A stretch of DNA of 48,619 bases from Branchiostoma floridae. Lineage: Eukaryota > Chordata > Leptocardii > Amphioxiformes > Branchiostomatidae. The number at the start of each line of letters is the position of its first letter. The first letter of the stretch is position 1. The translations under genes and the position numbers were made by a program. Positions 1 to 11,876 of this stretch are shown one piece after another. The stretch spans positions 34,359,343 through 34,407,961 of the forward strand of contig NC_049980.1 of the NCBI RefSeq assembly GCF_000003815.2, given 5' to 3'. A model generated the notes under the pieces. It was not told the DNA's origin. It saw only the letters and a program-made list of their open reading frames with translations, and ran no database searches.

Positions 1-70
1 AGTTGCTTGAGTAACTACTTTTTGGTGTATCTTATTACCTGGATGTCTAACCTACATCGACGTACTGTAA
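1..70 (+). repeat. End of a dispersed repeat family (GTTGCTTGAGTAACT)
   Basis: AGTTGCTTGAGTAACTACTT, then TTTGGTGTATCTTATTACCTGG, is the tail of the family seen more fully at 25730, 37950 and 47523. The rest lies left of the window. Confidence 0.7.
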
Positions 71-529
71 TACTAATGTTGGCTATTTCTAAAAAGGTTG
101 GGTTCGACTTCTTTTTTGGAAGCAGAGGGAGACGAAAACCCCCACATTTTTCTAAAATTTGTGGGCTCTACGATCACACTGCTCTCTGTGCTTAGCACTC
201 GGCATTTTGGAAGGTTAACAGAGACACAGCTGCTGTAGTGATTGCACAAACGTCGTGTGGCCCGAGGCTACTGAAACGGAGATAGGCGCCGCTCTATGCA
301 CCATTTGGTGCGAAATGGACTATAACAAACCCGCCCCGATGAGGCTGTGCCAGTAGCTGGGGCATCCAGCTGCATCTTACCGAGCGCGGTTTGTTTGGTT
401 ATACATATCTCCATTAGTGACTGATATGTCACTATTCTCCATGGAGTCCGGGTGATTTGTAGAGAATGACCAATTCTGATTTTTCATCGCACACCGCACC
501 ATCGCACGTGTGGTTTTTTTTTTAATGTG

Positions 530-757
530 CCTGGGTTATGGCTCTCTCCAGACACGGAACCTCCATTTTACGTCCTATCCGAGAGACGGCCCAAGCCGAA
601 GCTAAGTACCCATTTTCACCTGAGTAAAGTGAGGAAAGTCGTGTTAAGTGCCATTCCAAAGGGCACAAGATCGGTAGCACGGCAGCCGGATTCGAACGCG
701 AGACCTCTCGGTCCCGAGCCGAACACACCGCCACTGCGCTACGCGGTCCCACTTGGT
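530..757 (-). mobile_element. tRNA-derived SINE copy, minus strand
   Basis: Read on the minus strand it starts GGGACCGCGTAGCGCAGTGG (A box), continues to a B-box-like GCGTTCGAATCC, and then the family body with GGACGTAAAATGGAGGTTCC. It matches the full element at 32611 but is cut before the tail. Confidence 0.85.
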
Positions 758-818
758 TTGAACTGAAGCGCGAACCGACTCCCGAGAGCGGCGAGGAAGG
801 GTCGATAACACAGCCGAA

Positions 819-931
819 GAGATAACTTACGATGCAAATGTGCCGGCAGATGAAACAAAAGATAAGGTCGGCCTTCGTCTTTCTGCAAGATTGGCTGCAG
901 TTTTTCCTGAGTCAGCCGCCACCCTGGCAAA
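819..931 (-). other. Exon-like stretch on the minus strand, unrecognised
   Basis: On the minus strand, TTTGCCAG|G is followed by an open frame, VAADSGKTAANLAERRRPTL then SFVSSAGTFAS, and TC|GTAAGT. Acceptor, open frame and consensus donor are present, but I recognise no family. It directly precedes a SINE in the same orientation, so it may be part of a repeat. Confidence 0.25.
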
Positions 932-2600
932 GGAGGAAGCATTTCATCTTGTTTAATGGCACTTCCATGGCGTGCTTCAGTCTCCCTTTGTTTCGGAAAT
1001 AGTCCAAGATACAAAGCGCGGTTAGAGCAAGACACACGGCTTCCTGATGTGAAATACGGGGACCAATATGGTCCATATTGTCATGCAGTCCCTTTCCTTG
1101 TTTTTAGTGTTACAGAAGATCAACGATAGTTAGACCCTAGTCCTGCTACGTGCAACAATTGTTACATAGCACATACGCGATGCCTGTATGTTTGTCCTGT
1201 GTTGTTGTGGGTTTGGGGTATTTCATACATAAATGTGGCATGCCACAGCAAACCGCATCGATTGGGGAGGTAAATCTGCAGCAGCAGCACAGAGTAGGTC
1301 AAGTTTTACTGATCAGATTAATAAATCAGACTAGGCATGTTAAATTGCCAAAAATATCTCAGCAAGACAAGGGTTAAAGTTGATGAAAACAAGAGAATAC
1401 ATAAAACTTGACAAACTAAATGGTGCATGGGAAAATCAACGATCCTTAGAATAATAAGCTCAGTAGGTAAAGATTATTTTTATCTTTCTACTTTGTTTTG
1501 AACCTTGGCTGAATTGATCAAAGAAATACAAGTTATCAAGGTAAAACATCATATCGTAATCACAAAGATAACTTTATACATTGTACAATCACAAGAATAT
1601 CAATAGTTCAAGCAAAGTAGTACAGTGCTTACTACACAAACATTTTACAACATTTTCATCACTAAGGCGTTAGCACCAAAATCTCGCAAGCGGCCGACCA
1701 AAAAAGGCAGGTTCTGCAAGTGTTTGCTAGGGTCGGTCAGGGAATGTGGAAACACAACAGTTTGCCTTGGCCTGAAGATTCTATGTTTTTGACAATTAAT
1801 AATGCATGATTTCATGATAGCGTTTGCCTGAAAGGGGATTTGGTTAGGTTAGATTAGCTTGTGCTGTATTAAAACGTGTCACCTGACATATTCCAATAGT
1901 CAGAACAATAAAGTATTCATACTTACTCGGAAGAGGAATGAAGTACATGTTTATCTTGACGGCCATGAAATACAGGTTATGCTTGGACTAGATATGCTAT
2001 TTACCCTCTATTGTAATGTCTCGCCGTGAAGCCGAAAGCTGTGGACACATCAGAATGTGAATGTGGTGGTTCCTTTATCTGCTTCTCCGTAATACTTTTC
2101 TCCGTAATACTTTATCATTCCAGTTCACAGAATAACGTCTAGACCTGTATAAGGCGCCTTCGGCATTCTAGACACATTATACTCAAGATAGCTATTGTTA
2201 AACAAACTTGATAAGACGTTTCAAGTAGCATCCATTACATTTCCTCAGTGACACTTGGCAAACTTTAGACACAAACATTCAATTGATGTGCAACCAAGGT
2301 GAATACGAATCTTAGACCCAAAATTTTCTTCAAGTAATAACTATTTTTAAAGGTAAAGGTACAGTCATTGCTTGAAAAAAAATTCGAGTATAAACTGAAT
2401 GCATACGTGACTGATGAGCGTCTTCAATGTTAGACAATAAAGTAGGAAACAAAAACAAGATAACAAAGTGACTAGAAGAACAGAAATATACATATCAAGT
2501 TGGCCGTTGGAGTATAAGGGCCTATGACATGGGATAAAACAGTGCTTAAGCGGTCACTCGCGCTTTGTTTGATACCGCCAGGGTGCGGGTAGGGCATCTG
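932..2600. other. Noncoding, AT-rich
   Basis: No exon seen. Bases 1230-1400 resemble parts of 41390-41650 (CAGCAAGACAAGGGTTAAA and AGGTAAATCTGCAGCAGCAG on one strand or the other), which points to an old dispersed repeat. Confidence 0.5.
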
Positions 2601-2694
2601 TTCTTGGGAACTTCTGAAGGAATTCCTCCAGGAGATGATTAACCCTCTGCTTGGTGCACATGTGCGGGGGAGAGATAAAATAAACAGTACAACG

Positions 2695-2870
2695 GCAAAT
2701 ATCCATCAAACTTACCCGGGATGTCGTGACATCACCATTCCGCTAGGGCTGCGACTGCGCTGCGACTGTTGGGCGACCAACAGCAAACATCCATCAAACT
2801 TACCCGGGGTGTCATAACAATACCCTTCCGTTAGAGGCTGTGACCTCTGAGCGACCACTGAACGACCGAA
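2695..2870 (+). repeat. ~85-bp direct repeat, 2 units
   Basis: CATCCATCAAACTTACCCGG and a CATTCCGCTAGGGCTG / CCTTCCGTTAGAGGCTG block occur twice, followed by GCGACCAAC / GCGACCACT. Confidence 0.8.
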
Positions 2871-3233
2871 TATTTGGTACACCTGTGAACGAATTTCAAA
2901 GATAACGAACAAATATTTTCACGTTTTGTGTGTTTTGTTGTCTCTCAAATCATACTTTTACATCCTGCATCATATTCAAGCTATGAAATAAAGGGGTACA
3001 CAAAATCTCGGTCGCTGCACAGTCGCTCAGTGATCGCCGTGCACTGGAAAGGGTGATCTATCCAGAATGAAGAAGTATATATATTACTAAACTACCTGGA
3101 GAAGTTAGACTACCTCTGGTTATGGAATATGTCGAGGTAAACTGTTGTGCTTTATTTGATGTTGTGTATATCTTAGAACATCTTTTACTCCTTGAATCCC
3201 AGTCATACTCCCGTCGTTTCTTTTTTTCCGAGG

Positions 3234-3328
3234 AAATTACCAGGAGGCATGACCCTGACGGGAAGGGGGGGGGGGGATACTCTGCCATGTCTTCGTCGGC
3301 AGCAAGGTCATGCCTCCTCGTAATTTAG
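3234..3328. repeat. Inverted repeat around a G run
   Basis: ATTACCAGGAGGCATGACC is inverted at GGTCATGCCTCCTCGTAAT, about 50 bp apart, with GGGGGGGGGG in the loop. Confidence 0.8.
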
Positions 3329-3705
3329 AGCTCGCAGACTCGTTGTCCGATCGATTTTCGCCTAATGTGAGGGGGGTATTACACAACTGTTTCGCGTAAG
3401 GAAAAGGGAGAGCCAAACGTGTCCTTCATGGGAGATGTCTGGCCAATTCTCCACGGTAGGGCAGCCCTGCCGTTACACTTTCACGGTGTGGCTGGGTACT
3501 GCCGGGCCGCAGAATAGGTGTCCCTCTGAGCTTTCCTTTCTTATTGTGTCTGGGTGGTGGACAGTGATGGAGAATAGATGTGCTACATAGCCTTCACTAA
3601 TTCTTATTAGAGCTGACGACGATTTCCCCAAATCAGTCATGACATATTTCACACTTCCTGTCAGAAAAAGACACTAGTGAGGTGGGCTCGACTGTGGCTG
3701 TCCTC

Positions 3706-3800
3706 AAAGACTGGACCTTCAGTTAGCGATACCCCAAAGCTCAGTGCTCATTTTCACCTGATTTGAGTGAGAAAAATGATGCAAAGCGCATTTTTCAATG
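3706..3800 (-). mobile_element. Worn SINE fragment, minus strand
   Basis: TCCTCAAAGACTGGACCTTC and CTCATTTTCACCTGA match the body of the SINE at 12538 and 32611 on the minus strand. Confidence 0.55.
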
Positions 3801-3814
3801 GCACAGCATTGATG

Positions 3815-4150
3815 TATGGGCCATACAGTCACAATCACTACAGCAGGGGGCTAGTCCACCGGTAGTGGTGTGTTCAACTTCTATACTCTCCTACTCACAG
3901 GTCACTACAGCAGGTAGCTAGTCTACTGACAGTGGTGTGTGTTCAACTACCATACTCTCATACAAACAGGCCACTACAGCAGGGGGATAGCCTACTGGTA
4001 GTGGTATGTTCAACTGCTACACTCAAATGCTGAGTGCTAAGCAGGGAAAGCAGTTGTGTCAAGTTTAAGTCTTTGGTACAACTCAGCCAGGTATGGAACT
4101 CACGACTGCAATGCAACCACTACCCTACCCCCTGGCCACTGCACCAGCAA
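3815..4150 (-). mobile_element. Second tRNA-like SINE family with internal ~70-bp repeats
   Basis: On the minus strand the head reads CTGGTGCAGTGGCCAGGGGG... with a worn B-box. ACTACAGCAGGGGGCTAGTC and GGTAGTGGTGTGTTCAACTT repeat three times at 3830-4020. Better heads of the same family are at 6975 and 45746. Confidence 0.65.
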
Positions 4151-4399
4151 GGCACACCACGTTATCTATGTAATAAATCCCACCGGTACTTCACAAATCT
4201 GCAAATCCACGAGCCAAGCTTTCAGACGCTCCTTCAAGTTGTTTCCTTGATGGCGTGATTCCGAGTTGCCAGATAGCCGATATCGCCACTTGTCTGGGGA
4301 GTCAATGGCGACAGACTGGCGTCCTACCCGGCGAGACGCAGCTCCAGGAAACACGGGTCGGCTTCAGCGTTTATTACGCCTCTTCGGTACGGCAAAATT

Positions 4400-5470
4400 A
4401 AGCTCGAAGGAACGGGAAGTACGCTTGTCCCCATGAGGTACCGTAATGTGTAAGTGACTATCCACGGTGCTTAAAGCGTGGCTGTCTTTAAATATCGGAT
4501 TCTATGTATATTGTGCGTCAGCATAGTAGCAGGTTTTCGGAAATGAAAGTGTGTTTGACACTATGGTGTACTCCAGTGTACTGGAAGCTTGGTTGCTATT
4601 CAGAATTAGCCTCTCTATCTATCGCAAGTCAGCGTAGCAAGGGGATCGTAAGTTTTTTTCGTTTGACCCAATGATGTAACACCGGTGTTTTTAAAGTTGC
4701 TCTCCGCGGTATTGAAAGCGTGGATGTTATCAAGAATTCGCCTCTCAATTTATTGCACGTCACTTTGCTAGAAGTTCTTAGAAAATGAAAGTGTGTTTGA
4801 GACTATGATGTGCTCCAGTGTGGAATGTGGATCTCCACGGTGCTTAAAGCCTAGTTGTTATTAAGAATCACGCTCTCCATGTCTCGCAAGTCAAGCTAGC
4901 AAGGCGCTTTTAGGAACAGGAAGTGTGTTTGACCCTATGAAGTTACAGCAGTGGAAAATGTGCTCTCTCGAGGCTGCTGGAAGCGTGGATGTCGTTACGA
5001 ATTAGCCTCTCCACGTCAGTTTAGTGGTTCTTAGGAACGGAAAGTACGCTTGTCCCCATGAGGTAACGACAGTGTGTAAAGTGGCTACTCAGGGCGCAAA
5101 AAGCGTTGCTGTTATCAAAGATGGAATTCCCTTTATATATTGTACGTCAGCATATTGAAAGGTCTCAGAAGAGGAAAGTGTGTTCGACATTATGATGTGC
5201 TCTAGTGCAGACTATGGCTCTGCTCTGTGTTGAATTCTTAAATTAAAAATCATTCTTTCCATTCATCGCAGGTCAGCATAGCAAGGAGCTTTTAGAAGTG
5301 GGAAGTGTGTTTGACAGCAGTTTTAATAGCGGCTTCCGAAGGTGTTGAAAGTGCGGCTGGTAGTGAGAATAAGACAGCTCGTACATAGTTCGCCACGCCA
5401 GTTCAAAGGAATTGTAAGTGTTTTTGATCCTATGTTCTTTACTAGTGTGGCTATCCGTGGGTATAAAAGA
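4400..5470 (+). repeat. ~125-bp tandem array, about 9 units
   Basis: GAAAGTGTGTTTGACACTAT and CTCCACGGTGCTTAAAGCGT landmarks recur near 4418, 4552, 4660, 4790, 4921, 5045, 5177, 5306 and 5418. A tenth unit lies at 5808-5935, beyond a SINE fragment. Confidence 0.85.
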
Positions 5471-5534
5471 GTAACTATTATCAAGAATTAATTGACTTTC
5501 TTACGGATTTCTGGCATGGATGCAGAGCCTGCAA

Positions 5535-5790
5535 GAAACGCGTGGGATCGTGTGGCGCAATCGGCAAGGTGTTCGATTCCTTCGGATAGGACGTTAAATG
5601 GAGGTCCCGTGTTTGAGGAGAGCCACACCTCGAGCACGAAAATAGTAGAGGACCTTCCCGGTGTGAGTGGATCAAATAAATCTGCCCGGATATGCAGCTT
5701 GTACTGTTCAGTACAAACCTGGTGTGTTACGCCTTAAGGCGGTTTACCGGGTATGCACCCCCTCCCCCCCCCCCAAAAAAAAAACCGTCT
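5535..5790 (+). mobile_element. SINE fragment, plus strand, inside the 125-bp array
   Basis: GATCGTGTGGCGCAATCGGC, then GGACGTTAAATGGAGGTCCC and a body of the 32611 type, ends in a C-then-A run near 5765-5782. It splits the array, so the array is older. Confidence 0.7.
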
Positions 5791-6754
5791 CTCGTACAAA
5801 GAGAGTTTGGCTCGTGACGTACTCCTGTGTAAAATGTGCCCTTTCCCGGCTCTGTAAGCGCAGTTGTTCTTAAGAGTGCCACTTCTCACAGATTCTTTTA
5901 CATAGTTGCGGAAAAGCTTTCAGGAAATGTGTCTCCGACTACTCTCTCATACAGCACAGGAAATCCAATTTCTTGCCAGTCGACCTGTTTCCTGACCCTG
6001 TAGATCACTGCCTTACGTCGTAACCGCGTTACGGATGGAGCGCGTCAGCTGTGTGGCGACAGGAGCGTGCTTGTAGGAGCTGTTACGTGAAGGAAGGACA
6101 TGAATAAAACATGTTGATCATGTCAACGAAAATTGAATACCTCTGTGGTCTATAAGATGAATTCAGTGGAGGAAATTGTATTCCGAAGTTGCACTGTGGA
6201 AAGCAAAATACATTACTGTCACAAACCTATATAATGCATTGAATAACAACGTTCCACAGGGCAATACTGACTCCTCCAGGGCAATATCCTCCTGGCAGGT
6301 TTGCCCTGACGTGGGTGACAGACGGTCACCGGAACGTTTGTAGGTATTATTCTTTATTGACGGGGAAAACAACTTTCTCTCCTGGTGATGCCAACCTGAT
6401 GAAACAATTTACGAATGGTGCACTACAGCTATATAGTCCAATACGTGACCACCAGTGGATTACGTCAATCGATAGAAGCATGTCCTGAGTAAACAATGCG
6501 GCAATTACCGGTGATTGGGAAGGCGGCTTTGCTTTATTAGAATCACCACATTGCCACCGCGGCAAACTCGATTACATCAGGGGTGGTGGGATCGGCCTGT
6601 AGGTTGTTGACATCGTCTCGGGTGACGTTTTGTAACGATGGCGTGCTGTCATTGCGCTGACTCCGGAACTAGTTACTTCTATTAAAGTTAAAGTTGCCCG
6701 TAAATCTGTGCAGATGCTTAGGAATAGTGGTGCTTATCTCCATTTCGAGTAGCC

Positions 6755-6975
6755 ATTGGGCCATACATTTGTGCAAACCACTTCAGCGGGGAGTTTGGTC
6801 CGCTTGTAGTGATGTGTGTTAAACTTCCGTTATACTCTCCCTCATTAGTGCTGAGTGCTAAGCAGAGAAAGCAGCATGTACCATTTTAAAGGCTTTGGTA
6901 TGACACGGTCGGGGATTGAACTCACGACCTACTGAATGCAAGGCGAACACTCTACCCACTCGGCCATTGCACCGG
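6755..6975 (-). mobile_element. tRNA-like SINE, second family, minus strand
   Basis: On the minus strand: GGTGCAATGGCCGAGTGGGT (A box), a CCTTGCATTC anticodon-arm-like stretch recalling tRNA-Ala(TGC), and B box GAGTTCAATCCC. The body has TGCTTAGCACTCAG. It is not a functional tRNA. Confidence 0.8.
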
Positions 6976-6999
6976 TTACTTCTATACGTATTGTAAATA

Positions 7000-8720
7000 T
7001 TTATCAGCTCTTTGCTTGTTTTCGACGTTATGGGCTGGTCATGCACGCAACCTCCTTGCAGAAGGAAATTTTATGACTTCTCAAGTAGCGCACGAACTCG
7101 TAAAGTATGGCTGATATACGATCGAGTCAAGTGCTTCAAAAGTTTGCTTCGATCATTTGGAACCGAACACGTTTTATTGTACTGTAGTGTACTCTTTGCA
7201 TGTAAATTTCTGATTCAGTACAGCAGTATTTCTTTTAATGTAGATGTATTAACAATTAGATGAATTTTAGGGAGCATCACAAAGTTGGCGTAGGCTAAAA
7301 ACATCTGACATTTTAAGTTGTCTAATCTGACACTTTTTAGAAATAACACTTATAACAGTTCGAATGCTGGTCGTCTGCTGTAACGCAATGCAAAGCTCAT
7401 CGTTTACTCCCGGCGCCTTACGCAGTGCGGTATCAGCGCCAGATACACGGTCCTAGTCTTTCTTCTTGGCGTATCTGAGGCGATAAGACCAAGTGGAACC
7501 GACTTGTGGGAACCCGGCAGCTGGCTCCCATGTCTGAGAGGATCGGCATCGATCGGGTTGAATGGTCTGTGCGGCTCTGAGAGGAGGAGGCGCCAATTAC
7601 TGTTCTCTCTTCTCGCCGCTGTAACAGCTCTGAGGATTTGGGAAAACGAGAGGAGGTCTGAGATCCTCTTGTAAGATATAGAGCCTCTTAAGTGTAAGGG
7701 ACGGATGTTTCCGTTTCTTCTATGTCTTTCAAGAGTGCTTAAGTGTTGAGAAACTACAACACTATTCTGGTTAATTAATGGTAATAGACTGTGTATGCAT
7801 AGGAATAATACTATAATTACCAGCAAAATAGGAAAATATATCAACAGTTCACTTAACAAGGCTTATTAAACAAGATATACAGGAACAACTAGAATGAGTC
7901 TTTGAGTTGAGTACAGGGCACCATGAGATAATGGTGATGCTAGCTTGTTACAAATTTAGAAATCTGAAGTTTTGTTTTGGTTGATCACACGAAAATGTAC
8001 TGTCGTATTGAAGATTACACCGTTAGAAAACAGCTCGTTATTCACAGCAATAGCATAGTTGTTACCATATCACTGTACAGCACAACTGATTATGTTGGTA
8101 TTTGTGTTATTGCTGGCGGAGTTTTGCGTTCAAGAATAAATTAAGACCTTTATTTCACGTTTTTGCCCTAATGGGCTAAGTACAGGTCACATGCTAACAA
8201 CCATATACATGTAACAATGGAAGCAATCATATACATGTGTATATATACGTCTAGTCTACCCGAGTACTCTTGTACATTCAACTTCCTCTCTATTCTTGAT
8301 AATTGCATAAATGTAGCTAGCTGTATGGTTGGCTCGAGTTGGTTTATCAAAAGCTGTAAAGAATATAAATTTCTCTTTACTACTCATGTATCTGAAGTGG
8401 GGAAATCTACCTAACACATAGTCAAATAAACCGCTTCCATCACATCACACAGTGGCTCAAGCTGGTGCTGCCGACTTAACGGAGTTGCGAGCTTTCAGCG
8501 GAGCGAGTCGGCATCTCCATTACCGGCGCAACAGACTTACTCCAGCCGCACGGACTGAAAGCTCTCCGAACTGTAGTCAGCAGCGATCGCAATCTCCGCA
8601 GTCCAGAACGACATGTTTGTTTCTGAATTGAGAGCCGGTGGCGCTGCTGAGTACAGATAAGACAGAATTTGGCGCAGTCTGTTTCAGACTTTATCTGTAT
8701 TCATGACTCCGCAACAGGAT
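7000..8720. other. Noncoding stretch
   Basis: The longest frame is a minus-strand 151-codon one at 7404-7859 with no recognisable domain. Bases 7430-7690 are GC-richer than the surroundings and may be an old repeat. Nothing else seen. Confidence 0.4.
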
Positions 8721-8726
8721 CGCACA

Positions 8727-8838
8727 GGTTGTTGATTCTCCAGGTTGTTGATTCTCCAGGTTGTTGATTCTCCAGGTTGTTGATTCTCCAGGTTGTTGAT
8801 TCTCCAGGTTGTTGATTCTCCAGGTTGTTGATTCTCCC
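8727..8838 (+). repeat. 16-bp minisatellite, 7 units
   Basis: TTGTTGATTCTCCAGG is repeated seven times almost without change. Confidence 0.95.
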
Positions 8839-8880
8839 CGTAGATCTAAATGAGGCGCGGTGGAACAAGAACGCAATTAG

Positions 8881-8952
8881 AAGACAGCCTGGAGGCAAAG
8901 ATGGGGCCGATACATTACCATCGCAAATAACGTTAACGTTATATTTTCTGGG

Positions 8953-9035
<83 letters not shown>

Positions 9036-9041
9036 TGTGTG

Positions 9042-9115
<74 letters not shown>

Positions 9116-9462
9116 TGTGTGTGTGTGTATGTATGTGTTTGTGTGCCTGTGTGTGAGTGTGTCTGTGTGTGTGTGTGTGAGTGTGTGTGTGAGTGTGTGT
9201 GTGTGTGTGTGTGCCTGTGTGTGTGTGTGTGTCTGTGTGTGTCTGTGTGTGTGTCTGTGTGTGTGTGTGTGAGTGTGTGTGTGTGTGTGCCTGTGTGTGT
9301 GTGTGTGTGTGTCTGTGTGTGTCTGTGTGTGTGTGTGTGTCTCTGTGTGTGTGTGTGTTTGTGAACAGTATAGCTCAGGAAGTCGCGAGACAGAGACATT
9401 AGAGACATCCTGGAGGCAAAGATGGACTCACACTGCGTACATTACCGTCGCAAAGACGTGAA
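8881..9462 (+). repeat. Direct repeats flanking the GT tract
   Basis: CCTGGAGGCAAAGATGG, then a TACATTACC(A/G)TCGCAAA block and ACGTT/ACGTG, occurs at 8888-8938 and again at 9409-9465, one on each side of the microsatellite. Confidence 0.85.
8957..9362 (+). repeat. Long GT microsatellite
   Basis: About 400 bp of (GT)n with interrupting TAT, CCT, GAG and TCT. Open CV/TH-repeat frames on both strands are by-products. Confidence 0.98.
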
Positions 9463-9469
9463 CGGGTCT

Positions 9470-10890
9470 TGATGATATTTGTGGTTGTTGGTGGATGTTA
9501 GATTAGTTTTTCCTTCCCCTGGCGACTCTCAATGTAGCAGATCTTGTGATTTGATATCACATGTTCTGGACATGCTATGGTCGTGATTTTTGATAGCTCT
9601 TGTTATCTCCATACAATATCGTGAGATTATGGGAAAGGTCTAAACGTGTTCCACCACAACCAGTGCAGTCCGATGGTCTTTTCAGAAACGTCCAGAACCC
9701 TGACGTGTCAAACGTGTTTAGAAGTTTGTATCTGCCTCCGTCCCGGTTCGTTAACGGTCGATGGGTTCTAATTAAGATAGCTCAAATCTTTCAATTCCCT
9801 CACCAATCTATCTTGTTCAGTGTCTCCTACATACTGATGCTGCGTAATGAGACTATGTCCTGAAGAGTCAACGTGGACATGTAGAGAGACGGGTATCGAT
9901 TCCGACTTCCAGCAACCTTTTGACCCTTGCGTTACTTACGTCACATGTCTTGGAGGTCACATCCTCTGGGCCATCTGGTCCTCTGTTCTAAATAAAAATA
10001 CCAGAGGAGGACTGGTCGAATATTTCATTGATCTTTCTTGTATCGGTACACGACGTGACGTTTTGTATAAAACGTATTCGCTAATATTGCGAAACATCTT
10101 GTTCACCCATTTTATAGGCATCTTGATTGGTTCTAGAAAAAAGGATTATTTCATTTCCTATTTACCTGTAACCAATGCAATCGCAGGAGACAAACTGCAA
10201 AGAAGGCTTCATCTAATTGTATCCATATATGTTTATATATTCGTTAATATTTAATAAGACTCGTACTCGGTCATGTTGTTTTTTTATTTGTGTCTTTATG
10301 TTTCTCCCTGAGAAACGTGTGCAAAAGAATGAGCACTTGGCAAAGTTTATCCCTTCGTAAACGATCTATATTTGTAACACATTACGTTGCCTTTTTACGT
10401 TTTGCCCTGTAATAAAAAATATTCAACCACTTAGCGAAAATGGCGTCTCCAGCTCCTCTCGCAGATGCACTGATGGTAAAACGTGTGATCTTGGGAGGCC
10501 CCGGGAGTACTGTAAAAGCAGATAGATGGCGGCTTAACTGGTTAGAGCATTGTTCGGCACCTAGAGGCATCACAGCATGTATGCAGTACGACCCCCATGC
10601 CCTGAACCCATGTACAGACCTCCCCTACACATTCATCAACCGGCTCAGCCGTTTCACAGGGCGAAGGTCGTCCATTCCTGCACTTATCAACCCCTTTTGA
10701 AGCGGGTCTGTTCTCGCATCACATAAAGCTCAAGTTTGGGTCAGCGCACCGAAAACGTACCTATCAAAGGCCAAAGGTATGCAATCCTTGGCAAGTAAAA
10801 TGTGCATGGATCAAAACACAAACATGATACAGGGCTGCATACTTTTTTTCAAATATCACACAGCCGATATTTTGACTTTCTTCCCGCCCT
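9470..10890. other. Noncoding stretch before exon 1
   Basis: Open frames of 135 and 86 codons are present (9847-10254, 10440-10700) but have no recognisable domain or splice context. No PH1 exon was found. Confidence 0.4.
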
Positions 10891-10894
10891 GCAG

Positions 10895-11001
10895 CATCTG
10901 TTCTCCATCAGCTACAAGCAGGAGGGGCAGCGGCAGTACTACCTGCGGGCCGAGACGGAGCCGGATCGGGAGTCATGGGTCATGGCCATCAACAGGGCAA
11001 G
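10895..11001 (+). CDS. RASGRF: RASGRF exon 1 of window: C-terminal half of PH domain 1
   Basis: The exon follows a CCCTGCAG acceptor and encodes about 35 residues, beginning HLFSISYKQEG and ending ESWVMAINRA. It matches the last strands and C-terminal helix of RASGRF PH1 and carries the PH-invariant tryptophan in ESWVMAI. PH1 in the family takes part in membrane targeting together with the coiled coil and IQ region. The exon ends in phase 2 (AG|GTGGGT). The split codon joins exon 2 to give RASYQVL, parallel to the vertebrate ASYRTL. The donor is the first unit of a ~20-unit minisatellite, so many downstream pseudo-donors compete. Earlier PH1 exons were not found between 1 and 10894 and probably lie to the left. 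Confidence 0.87.
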
Positions 11002-11745
11002 GTGGGTCATAGGTCATAGCTCATGGTCATCAACAGGGCAAGGTGAGTCATAGGTCATGGGTCATGGCCATCAACAGGGCAAGGTGGGTCATGGGTCATG
11101 GTCATCAACAGGGCAATGTGGGTCATAGGTCATGGGTCATGGTCATCAACAGGGCAAGGTGGGTCATATGTCATGGCCATCAACATGGCAAGGTCAGTCA
11201 TGGGTCATAGGTCATGGGTCATTGTCATCAACAGGGCAAGGGAGGTCATAGGTCATCGGTCATGGTCATCAACATGGCAAGGTGGGTCATAGGTCATGGG
11301 TCATGGCCATCAACAGGGCAAGGTCAGTCATGGGTCATAGGTCATGGTTATCAACAGGGCAAGGTGAGTCATAGGTCATGGGTCATGGCCATCAACAGGG
11401 CAATGTGTGTCATAGATCATGGGTCATGGCCATCAACAGGGCAAGGTGAGTCAAAGGTCAAGGGTCATCAACAGGAGGTGAGTCATGGGTCATGGCCATA
11501 AGCAGGGCAAGGTGAGTCATGGGTCATGGGTCATGACCATCAACAGGGCAAGGTGAGTCAAAGGTCAAGAGTCATCAACAGGAGGTGAGTCATGGGTCAT
11601 AGCCATCAACAGGGCAAGGTGAGTCATGATCATGGCCATCAACAGGGCAATGGGGGTCATAGGTCATGGTTCATGGCAATTAACAGGGCAAGATGAGTCA
11701 TGGGTCATGGGCCATGGCCATCAACAGGGCAAGGTGGGAACTAGT
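10969..11745 (+). repeat. Minisatellite on the exon 1 donor (~38-41 bp, about 20 units)
   Basis: Each unit repeats the end of exon 1 (GGTCATGGCCATCAACAGGG) followed by CAAGGTGAGTCAT-like sequence, so the splice donor itself is copied. I count about 20 copies of the ATCAACAG core; most keep AAGGTGAGT or AAGGTGGGT, while some have AATGTG, AAGGGAG or AGATGAG. Spacing is mostly near 41 bp with shorter units. Reading past the first donor in the exon 1 frame reaches a stop at 11051-11053, so only the first donor leaves a normal protein. Confidence 0.9.
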
Positions 11746-11876
11746 CCTGGACCAGTTATATCTAGTGGAGATTTTTTACGCTGTATACGTACACAAAAGT
11801 CTACCTTACAACGAACCTTCGGTCCGTCCTCTGTATTTCATCAATCATTACCTAACTAAATCTGCATAATAAATCG

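Noticed and set aside
6880-6975. tRNA-Ala gene on the minus strand
   Set aside because: The anticodon arm is only partly tRNA-Ala-like, stems are imperfect, and a near copy with the same SINE body lies at 45570-45746.
7404-7859. 151-codon minus-strand frame with a hydrophobic N-terminus
   Set aside because: The apparent membrane segment comes from AT-rich DNA and the rest matches no family I know; might be a repeat. Not supported as a gene.
8701-9461. Cys/Val- and Thr/His-repeat open frames
   Set aside because: Translations of the GT/CA microsatellite and the 16-bp minisatellite.
9847-10254. 135-codon plus-strand frame
   Set aside because: No motif, no coding-type base composition, not joined to exon 1 by any visible splice.
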